Shown: positions 15,622 through 21,215 of the stretch, piece by piece
Layout of the letters: every line of letters begins with the position of its first letter
Numbering within the stretch: position 1 is the first letter of the stretch
Assembly: GCA_013044365.1 (NCBI GenBank)
Contig: JABEUP010000084.1
Coordinates: forward strand, 1 to 21,215
Source: Acidimicrobiaceae bacterium
GTDB lineage: Bacteria; Actinomycetota; Acidimicrobiia; Acidimicrobiales; Acidimicrobiaceae
Reading direction: 5' to 3'
Length of the DNA: 21,215 nt
The notes under the pieces: model-generated
Seen by the model: the letters and a program-made list of their open reading frames with translations, nothing else
The model's database searches: none
Told to the model about the DNA's origin: nothing
Translations under genes and position numbers: made by a program

Positions 15622-15899
15622 TACCCGGTGTACTTAAGTAGAACGAACACAACGAAACCAATAAGAGCAAGAGCCTCTGCCAAGGCGAAGCCAATAAAAG
15701 CAAGGCTTCGGACAGGACCGGCCATCTCTGGCTGCCGTGCAATCGCAGCAATAGCACTACTAAAGATCAAACCGATACCAATACCTGGCCCAAGTGCTGC
15801 AAGTCCATACGCGAGACCAGCACCGATCTCCGCAAGACCTTTCCTTAGGTCAGGATTAGACGCAGCGGCCGCAGTAACGGCCAACATTACATTAAACAC
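15621..15899 (-). CDS. atpE: F1Fo ATP synthase c subunit
   Basis: A 92-residue two-helix subunit of the rotor ring. Helix 1 (about 23-47) has the glycine motif GPGIGIG at 37-43. The polar loop RQPE is at 55-58. Helix 2 (about 65-88) carries the ion-binding Glu75 in FALAEALAL. The absence of the Gln/Ser-Thr ligand set of sodium-type rings suggests proton coupling. The start is the GTG at 15899, set by AGGAGG 7 bases upstream; an in-frame ATG four codons later is less well placed. This strong site suits a subunit needed in many copies. Confidence 0.96.
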   Translation of the reverse strand: MFNVMLAVTAAAASNPDLRKGLAEIGAGLAYGLAALGPGIGIGLIFSSAIAAIARQPEMAGPVRSLAFIGFALAEALALIGFVVFVLLKYTG

Positions 15900-15906
15900 C
15901 CGAAAA

Positions 15907-15912
15907 CCTCCT
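15907..15912 (-). promoter_or_regulatory. Strong ribosome binding site of atpE
   Basis: AGGAGG on the minus strand lies exactly 7 bases before the GTG at 15899. It is the best match to the consensus within the atp operon and decides the GTG over the ATG at codon 5. Confidence 0.7.
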
Positions 15913-15921
15913 AATGGGCTG

Positions 15922-16015
15922 GGTGGGCCCGCACCAACTAGCTGACAACAACTACTTGTAGTGACGTGGGGATAACTTCCCCGGTAGAACTCTAATCCTA
16001 GGGATCTTCGTTCCC
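15922..16015. promoter_or_regulatory. Cluster of hairpins between atpB and atpE
   Basis: Three small perfect stems occur in the 217-base gap: GGTG-6-CACC at 15922-15935, GGGGA-5-TCCCC at 15968-15982 and GGGA-7-TCCC at 16001-16015. None has a T-tract on the minus strand, so they are unlikely to be full terminators. They could stabilise the atpE mRNA or mark a processing site. Confidence 0.35.
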
Positions 16016-16050
16016 GATGATTGGAGGGATTTTATACCCCCACAACCACA

Positions 16051-16080
16051 CTTATAAACGACCTTGATTGATTACGCCAA
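16051..16080 (-). promoter_or_regulatory. Candidate internal promoter upstream of atpE
   Basis: On the minus strand TTGGCG (16075-16080) and TATAAG (16051-16056) are 18 bases apart: 4/6 and 5/6 matches to the sigma70-type boxes. A transcript would carry atpE and the genes after it with a leader of about 145 bases. Confidence 0.3.
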
Positions 16081-16116
16081 TTTCCTCTCTTCCTTACAAT
16101 TCGATATCAATAACCT

Positions 16117-16887
16117 TTAGTGTTGGCTCTTCATCGCCTCCGCAATATATAAGGCAGATAAAATCGTGAAAATAAAGGCCTGAAGCGCGCTTACAAAGAT
16201 TTCATACCCCGTAAGAGCGGTCAGCATTGCGAATGGCAATGGCAATACCACCAAACCAATACTCCTCACAAACATCGCTTCGGAGATGACCGCGAAAGTA
16301 AGCAGCAACAGGTGCCCTGCAAGCAGATTGCCAAAAAGTCGGACCGCCAGTGCAAATGGCCGGACTATGAAGTTGGAAAGTATTTCAAGTGGAATCAGAA
16401 TAACAAGTAGCGCTCCAGGCACACCTGAAGGAATCACCGCATTTTTGAAATAATGTCCGATCCCCTGATTCCTGATTCCCACGACTATGAATGTAACCCA
16501 CACCATCAAGGCGAGCGGAGCCGGAATAGACATCCGAGCAGTGGCGGGCATTTGAATGAAGGGAATTACCTCGAAGAGGTTACAAAAGAGAATGAAACAG
16601 AAAAGTCCTGTCAGATAAGGAGCCCATGGGGCGCCCTCGGATCCCATCACATCGTAAACTATGGAATTGTTGATGAAATCAACTATCGACTCAACAAAAT
16701 TCTGGACTCCGCCCGGGACAAGCTTCGCCTGATGTCCCGCAACGAAAAACAGCAGAAGCGTAAGGCCAGCCGCCACAAGCGTGATTAGACCGACCTTGTT
16801 GAGTGCGAAGGGCGTACCTCCGAAGACTATCGACCTCCAATTGAGCACATCGGAGATTGGGGGGAAGTTAATTCCAGCTGACAACAC
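16117..16887 (-). CDS. atpB: F1Fo ATP synthase a subunit
   Basis: A 256-residue membrane stator subunit that forms the proton half-channels against the c ring. The essential Arg is Arg183 in RPFALAVRLFGNLLAGH, the family signature helix. LFEVIPF (about 104-110) and the last helix GYEIFVSALQAFIFTILSALYIAEA are also typical. Five to six membrane helices are visible. The start is the GTG at 16887, 16 bases after the AtpI-like gene; AAGGAG lies 12 bases upstream, slightly far, so the start is less certain than the identity. Confidence 0.95.
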   Translation of the reverse strand: MLSAGINFPPISDVLNWRSIVFGGTPFALNKVGLITLVAAGLTLLLFFVAGHQAKLVPGGVQNFVESIVDFINNSIVYDVMGSEGAPWAPYLTGLFCFILFCNLFEVIPFIQMPATARMSIPAPLALMVWVTFIVVGIRNQGIGHYFKNAVIPSGVPGALLVILIPLEILSNFIVRPFALAVRLFGNLLAGHLLLLTFAVISEAMFVRSIGLVVLPLPFAMLTALTGYEIFVSALQAFIFTILSALYIAEAMKSQH

Positions 16888-16903
16888 CTGACTACCTGAC
16901 TCC

Positions 16904-17353
16904 TTACTTCCTTTGACGGAGGCCTAAAAAGGCCATTCGAGTTGAAATGGTACTAGCTTCAAAAACAACAAGACCCAAGTGCGTAACAATCAACGTCAAG
17001 CCCAGCGCCCACAAGTTCATCCACGAAGCAGTGGCGAATGGTATTACTGCTGCGGTTAAAAGCACCAGATCGAATATAAAGCCACCCACCGCCGCTCCCA
17101 TCAGTGCAGACAAAGAAATTCGCGCACCAACTGCCATGAGTTTCGCAGTTACCAAAAAATTAATGAGAATCAATACGATGGCATATGCTGAAGACTCGAG
17201 ACCTTTTGTTGACCAAATCAAATAGGAAACTAAAAGTAGGATTGGCGAAACAACAGCGCCCCACTTAGCCATGTGGGATGCCATTCTCGTCTCAATCAAC
17301 TCGTTACCCAGGTCCAATTCAAGCCCCGTCTCTACGCCAGCAACTGACGACAT
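16904..17353 (-). CDS. atpI: AtpI-like membrane protein (ATP synthase protein I type)
   Basis: A 149-residue protein with a short polar N-terminus and four predicted membrane helices (about 30-48, 54-75, 83-107, 113-135). Position directly before atpB, size and helix pattern match ATP synthase protein I, which helps c-ring assembly in other bacteria. No catalytic motif is expected. The start is the ATG at 17353 with AAGGG close upstream. Identification rests mainly on position and topology, as this family is weakly conserved. Confidence 0.75.
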   Translation of the reverse strand: MSSVAGVETGLELDLGNELIETRMASHMAKWGAVVSPILLLVSYLIWSTKGLESSAYAIVLILINFLVTAKLMAVGARISLSALMGAAVGGFIFDLVLLTAAVIPFATASWMNLWALGLTLIVTHLGLVVFEASTISTRMAFLGLRQRK

Positions 17354-17398
17354 TGCACCCTTTTCTATCTCAGCAGCCCTGCTGCCTATCAGCCGAAA

Positions 17399-17842
17399 CT
17401 AGTTGTCACTTTTACCTGTTTCAGATCTGTTTTCCATTGTCAGATCCAAATCCGAAGGAATCTCAAGGTCACCACCCAATAATTCCCCCATCTCTACAGG
17501 CTTAATCTGCGACCGACGTATGACTCTACTAGATGATTCCCCACTTTGTAAAAACCGCGAAGAAGATTGGGGGGCAAATGAAACGTACCAGAGCTTTATT
17601 ACCATTCCCAGAACACCGAAGAACAAAAATGCCAAGGTCAAAATTGGCGCCGTATTGAACTTGTAATCGAGTGCAACACCAACCAGCGCAAAAATGATTG
17701 GCGTCAACACCATCTCAAGTACCTTCACAAATCCATCGCCCACCTGAGAAGAACCACTTACCGACGCATTAGGATCGTCCAGCAGACTCTTTGGCTTGGT
17801 ACCCCTTACCATAAAACCAATAACTGCCCTGGTGCGGCTCAT
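17399..17842 (-). CDS. AtpZ/AtpI-family small membrane protein
   Basis: A 147-residue protein with two adjacent membrane helices (about 43-60 and 66-87) joined by LDYKFNTAPILT. This matches the G-x-x-LD-x-x-x-x-T-x-P hairpin of the AtpZ/AtpI family, found ahead of many atp operons and proposed to act in Fo assembly or Mg/Ca transport. A polar, acidic C-terminal tail of about 55 residues lies beyond the family core. The ATG overlaps the stop of the upstream glycosyl-phosphate transferase by four bases (ATGA). Confidence 0.72.
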   Translation of the reverse strand: MSRTRAVIGFMVRGTKPKSLLDDPNASVSGSSQVGDGFVKVLEMVLTPIIFALVGVALDYKFNTAPILTLAFLFFGVLGMVIKLWYVSFAPQSSSRFLQSGESSSRVIRRSQIKPVEMGELLGGDLEIPSDLDLTMENRSETGKSDN

Positions 17843-19086
17843 TTCCGTACCTTCTTCCGGGAATAATGGTGCCCATATGCATCGAGTGTTTCGTCTTCGA
17901 TGGCTGCGTCCGGTAATTGGTGCTTAACGGGCCGGATAACCACCTTTGCAATTTTCACCCATAAGGGCTCCTTTCCCCAGGCCTTTCTTGGCCTAGAGAA
18001 CGCTCTGTCCCTTATAGCCGGATGAAACAAGGTATACAAAGAAACCCCAAGCGCGGCGGCGACAAAGGGGACCAAAGCGTTTCCGGTACGCGTAAAGGTG
18101 GGTGTGAGCACGAATCCCGACAACACGGCAGTCCATGCCCAAAGGATTAGCACCGAGCGCCGATGACCATGCCCCATCTGTATTAACCTGTGGTGGAGAT
18201 GCTGCTTATCGGGAGTCGACACACCGGTTCTCTTAGCGGTTCGACGGATGATCGCAAATAACATATCCACCATTGGCACGCCAAGAATGAAGAATGGGAT
18301 AAACAGGGGCGCAAAGAAGAAAAATGTCTCCCCTGATACATCTGTGGTTCTACCTCCCACAACCGACGTGGAGGCAGCCATGAGCAGGCCAAGAAACAAT
18401 GCCCCGGTATCACCCATAAAAATCTTGGCGGGATGGAAATTATGAGGCAGAAACCCGATGCAGACACCTGCAGTAATGACCGCCACCAACGGTCCGATAC
18501 TGGTGGACGATAATGCCCCAAGGTCTACCAACCGATTCGAGTAAATAAAGAATGAACCTGCCGCAATGGCGACGATACCTGAGGCAAGTCCATCGAGACC
18601 GTCAATCAGATTGATTGCATTTGCCATTGCGACAACCCATACCGCCGTCAAAAGTGGTGTGATCGAAGACGATAGGACCACGACACCAGCAAAAGGTACT
18701 TTGAAATAAAACATCGTCACACCAAAAAATGTCAACACGCTTGCAGCAAGAACCTGCCCGGCGACCTTGGCGGGGGCCGATACCTCACGAAAATCGTCGA
18801 CCAGACCCACCATGAACATCACGGTTGCCGCCAAGAGAACTCCCAGAAGTTCGGAACTGCCCCTGAAAAGCCTATTGAACTGGGGAAGCATGTAGGCAAC
18901 ACCCAGCGCGGCTAGAAACCCAACGTACATTGAAACGCCACCGATAGTGGCTGTTGGCTGCTGATGAACACGACGCTCGTCAGGCTCGACAACGGCCTTT
19001 ACTCTAAGGGCAATCCGCCGGTTCAGAAATGTAGCCGCATAGCAGACTAACGCCGAAACAGCCAGTACGACTAGGTATCCACTCAC
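17839..19086 (-). CDS. Polyprenyl-phosphate GlcNAc-1-phosphate transferase (WecA/TagO/MraY superfamily)
   Basis: A 415-residue integral membrane enzyme with about ten or eleven helices. It transfers a sugar-1-phosphate from a UDP-sugar to undecaprenyl/decaprenyl phosphate, the first step of surface glycan or arabinogalactan-linker synthesis. Family motifs in order: GLVDDF with Asp97-Asp98, NAINLIDGLDGLA (156-168), FMGDTGAL (223-230) and the HLHHR loop (296-300). The HLHHR form and the region after it fit WecA/TagO-type enzymes rather than MraY. A charged cytoplasmic tail of about 50 residues extends the C-terminus. It starts at the GTG at 19086, 17 bases after glyA. In actinobacteria a wecA (rfe)-type gene commonly sits here before atpB. 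Confidence 0.88.
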   Translation of the reverse strand: MSGYLVVLAVSALVCYAATFLNRRIALRVKAVVEPDERRVHQQPTATIGGVSMYVGFLAALGVAYMLPQFNRLFRGSSELLGVLLAATVMFMVGLVDDFREVSAPAKVAGQVLAASVLTFFGVTMFYFKVPFAGVVVLSSSITPLLTAVWVVAMANAINLIDGLDGLASGIVAIAAGSFFIYSNRLVDLGALSSTSIGPLVAVITAGVCIGFLPHNFHPAKIFMGDTGALFLGLLMAASTSVVGGRTTDVSGETFFFFAPLFIPFFILGVPMVDMLFAIIRRTAKRTGVSTPDKQHLHHRLIQMGHGHRRSVLILWAWTAVLSGFVLTPTFTRTGNALVPFVAAALGVSLYTLFHPAIRDRAFSRPRKAWGKEPLWVKIAKVVIRPVKHQLPDAAIEDETLDAYGHHYSRKKVRK

Positions 19087-19103
19087 TTAGTGGCCACCGA
19101 CAC

Positions 19104-20405
19104 TTACTGCATGAAGGGCGGGGGGAACTTCGAACACAACAAGGTCACCTCTTCCGCCACCTGGGAGACCACAGCCTCATCTGTCCGATTTCTCAATACG
19201 CGTCCGATTAGCTCAGCAATATAACCCATTTCAGCATCGCCCATTCCTGCGGTAGTCTGCGCGGGTGTCCCAAATCGAAGTCCGCTTGTCACGAACGGGG
19301 ATCGCGGATCGTAAGGAATCTGGTTACGGTTACAAGTTATGCCAGACTGATCAAGAATTTCCTGTGCCTCTTTGCCGGTCAATTCAGGATCGAAAGTTCT
19401 CAAATCGACAACGATCATGTGTGAGTCAGTTCCATTTGAGACCAGCCTGAAACCTTGATTCTCTAACGCTCCAGCCAACGCCTTGGCATTTACAAGTACT
19501 GCCTTTTGGTACTGGACAAACTCGTCTGAAGCTGCCTCCTTGAAGGCCACGGCCTTGGCGGCAATAATATGTTCGAGAGGGCCTCCCTGCAAACCCGGGA
19601 AAACCGCCTTGTCAATTGCCGGCGCGAGCTCCTCTGTGCAGAGAATCGCACCTCCCCTTGGTCCGCGCATAGTCTTGTGAGTGGTAAAGGTGACAACGTC
19701 AGCACCGGTATTCTTGCCCGTCCTTGAAGAACCAACGGGAGAGGGGTAGACACCCGCAGCTATCAAACCAGCAACATGGGCGGCATCAAACATGAGATAT
19801 GCACCGACCTCATCTGCAATCTTTCTCAGTGGTTCAATCTCGATGATCCGCGTGTAAGCAGTTGCACCGACAATGATCAATTTTGGCTTTTCGCTACGGG
19901 CAAGCTGGTAGAGATTTTCCATATCAATCCGCTCTCCGTTAGGGCCCGGAGGAGTTACTCCGTAGGAGGTAAAATTGTAGAACTGTCCGGAAAAGTTGAC
20001 GGGCGATCCGTGCGTCAAGTGACCACCCTGATCAAGTCTCATTGCCAGTACCTTATCTCCCGGCTTTAGAAGCGCCAGAAATACTGCCGCGTTCGCATTC
20101 GCTCCTGCATGAGGCTGGACATTTGCGTGGTCTGCCTGGAAAAGAGCCGCTAAGCGCGTCCGCGCCAACTCTTCCACTCGGTCTATGAATTGATTACCGC
20201 CGTAGTAGCGCTTTTTAGGATAACCCTCCGCATATTTATTGGTGAGGATTGAACCAGCAGCCTCCAAAACCGCCTTTGAAGTAAAGTTTTCTGAGGCTAT
20301 CAGTTGGAGTGTCGAACTCTGCCTCCACACTTCTAGATCGAGTATCGTCCCCAACTCAGGATCCTGTACTGAGGTAAGGGGGTAAAAGCGGCTGTAGTCG
20401 GACAT
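19104..20405 (-). CDS. glyA: Serine hydroxymethyltransferase
   Basis: A 433-residue PLP enzyme that converts serine plus tetrahydrofolate to glycine plus methylene-tetrahydrofolate in the cytosol, the main source of one-carbon units. Motifs: LIASEN (35-40), YAEGYPKKRYYGG (58-70), NVQPHAGANAN (95-105), FDAAHVAGL with Asp207 and His210, and the PLP lysine Lys244 in TTHKTMRGPRGG. Length is typical (about 415-435). The ATG at 20405 has AGGAAGG 9 bases upstream. A small hairpin sits just before that site. Confidence 0.97.
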   Translation of the reverse strand: MSDYSRFYPLTSVQDPELGTILDLEVWRQSSTLQLIASENFTSKAVLEAAGSILTNKYAEGYPKKRYYGGNQFIDRVEELARTRLAALFQADHANVQPHAGANANAAVFLALLKPGDKVLAMRLDQGGHLTHGSPVNFSGQFYNFTSYGVTPPGPNGERIDMENLYQLARSEKPKLIIVGATAYTRIIEIEPLRKIADEVGAYLMFDAAHVAGLIAAGVYPSPVGSSRTGKNTGADVVTFTTHKTMRGPRGGAILCTEELAPAIDKAVFPGLQGGPLEHIIAAKAVAFKEAASDEFVQYQKAVLVNAKALAGALENQGFRLVSNGTDSHMIVVDLRTFDPELTGKEAQEILDQSGITCNRNQIPYDPRSPFVTSGLRFGTPAQTTAGMGDAEMGYIAELIGRVLRNRTDEAVVSQVAEEVTLLCSKFPPPFMQ

Positions 20406-20420
20406 AGAACGCGGCCTTCC

Positions 20421-20435
20421 TGTGGTAACGCCACA
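20421..20435. promoter_or_regulatory. Small hairpin in the glyA leader
   Basis: TGTGG-TAACG-CCACA is a perfect 5-bp stem lying directly upstream of the glyA ribosome site in the 73-base gap after the Sua5-family gene. It could affect access to that site. No T-tract follows and no known glycine riboswitch is recognisable in so short a gap. Confidence 0.3.
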
Positions 20436-20478
20436 ACATCTTAACTCTTCGCTTGTCGTAAAGCCTCTTTGAATTCTA

Positions 20479-21144
20479 CTATTCTTGCTCGGCTAAACCG
20501 AAGACCTTGGCCAAAGCATGACCAGAAATTGTTCCCTCCCGTAGAACATGCAAGTCCGTGCTTGAAACTTCGATAACCGTCGAAGCAAGTTCCGATTTGG
20601 CGTTTTCGTCCACTACCAGGCTTAGGCCCATTTCATTAGCGTCCGACCCCAGTATTTCCATGACATCCTGGCCGCATGTAAGGACTGGCCTCCCGTGCTG
20701 ATTTGCGCTTGTGGCGACAACCGGACCAGCTCTCATTGCTATAGCCTGCAATCGTGAATCATTTGGAAAACGTATTCCGACAGTGCTGCCGGGAAAAAAT
20801 CGCTCACAGACAGATTGCTTCCGAACTGGCAAAATTACGGTTAACGGCCCTGGCCAAAACCTATCCACAATGCGCGAAAGGTTCGGATCGTTGGAAACGT
20901 CCGTTAGAACCAACTGGCTCAGCTGGGAGCGATCTCCGATAATTACCGGCATTGGAGCACTTCGGTCGCGACCCTTTATGGATATGATCGACTCCAGAGC
21001 GGCACAGTTCGCGACACATCCGATAAGACCAAAGACCGTATCCGTGGCGAGGGCTACCACCATGCCGGAGCGCAACTCCGCGGCAACAAGCTCAATCAGA
21101 GAGTCAGGTGAAATCGAATTCGGATTGATCAACTTTGGCTTCAC
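20479..21144 (-). CDS. L-threonylcarbamoyladenylate synthase (Sua5/YrdC/TsaC family)
   Basis: A 221-residue Sua5/YrdC-domain protein. The enzyme makes threonylcarbamoyl-AMP from Thr, bicarbonate and ATP for the t6A37 modification of ANN-decoding tRNAs. Motifs: ATDTVFGL (33-40), the K-x-R-x-x-x-x-P-M-P segment, FWPGPLTVILP, VGIRFPN, and ATSANQHGRP in place of the common SANxSGxP. It is the short form without the C-terminal Sua5 domain. GTG at 21144 is the only usable start before an in-frame stop at 21181-21183. No ribosome site precedes it, and a TATGCT box 9 bases upstream would allow a nearly leaderless transcript. Confidence 0.92.
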   Translation of the reverse strand: MKPKLINPNSISPDSLIELVAAELRSGMVVALATDTVFGLIGCVANCAALESIISIKGRDRSAPMPVIIGDRSQLSQLVLTDVSNDPNLSRIVDRFWPGPLTVILPVRKQSVCERFFPGSTVGIRFPNDSRLQAIAMRAGPVVATSANQHGRPVLTCGQDVMEILGSDANEMGLSLVVDENAKSELASTVIEVSSTDLHVLREGTISGHALAKVFGLAEQE

Positions 21145-21215
21145 AAAAATGAAAGCATAAATCCACTTTCTTAGCCGGGACTACAATAGTTGATTTAAAG
21201 ATTGGATTCGGGACA

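Noticed and set aside
15621..15899. Sodium-type c ring
   Set aside because: Glu75 is present but the accompanying Gln in helix 1 and the Ser/Thr next to the Glu expected in sodium-binding rings are absent.

Overview
This window looks like the chromosome of an actinobacterium, most likely near Acidimicrobiia. Base composition is close to balanced by eye (not counted). The evidence is the gene order Sua5 - glyA - GlcNAc-1-P transferase - AtpZ/AtpI-like - atpB-E-F-H-A-G-D-C, the long two-domain AtpH typical of actinobacteria, a GlpX-type fructose bisphosphatase, and frequent GTG/TTG starts. The lineage call is inference. I saw no rRNA, tRNA, CRISPR array, insertion sequence, prophage or recognisable defence system.

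Right part (about 8770-21144), all on the minus strand and read from high to low coordinates: a Sua5/YrdC tRNA-modification protein, serine hydroxymethyltransferase, a membrane phospho-sugar transferase that starts cell-wall or surface glycan synthesis, two small AtpZ/AtpI-type assembly proteins, and the complete F1Fo ATP synthase set a, c, b, delta, alpha, gamma, beta, epsilon. Most junctions overlap by 1-4 bases or are a few bases apart, so this reads as one long operon. The main break is 217 bases between atpB and atpE, which holds hairpins and a possible internal promoter. A fusion of a 2H (LigT-like) phosphoesterase and a GNAT-like domain follows atpC, and its 3' end overlaps the 3' end of the oppositely oriented glpX.

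The most important anomaly is in atpA. The alpha-subunit frame is intact and conserved from 14201 to 12672, except for a single in-frame TAA at 13014-13016 where the family has glutamate. Either the sequence has an error, or the strain has a nonsense mutation or readthrough in a gene that is normally needed whole.

Left part (1-7546): an MFS transporter tail (plus strand) converges on an S9-family prolyl-oligopeptidase-like hydrolase. A roughly 430-base stretch without a convincing gene follows. Then come four minus-strand metabolic genes. They are an acyl-CoA mutase large subunit whose two specificity residues (Phe, Gln) match isobutyryl-CoA mutase rather than methylmalonyl-CoA mutase, an ornithine cyclodeaminase/mu-crystallin family protein with a shortened active-site loop, a dienelactone hydrolase-like Cys hydrolase, and an isochorismatase-fold protein with Gly in place of the usual catalytic Cys. 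The last two form an operon, and the set looks like a small catabolic neighbourhood. glpX is divergent from it across a 274-base regulatory gap with a clear palindrome.
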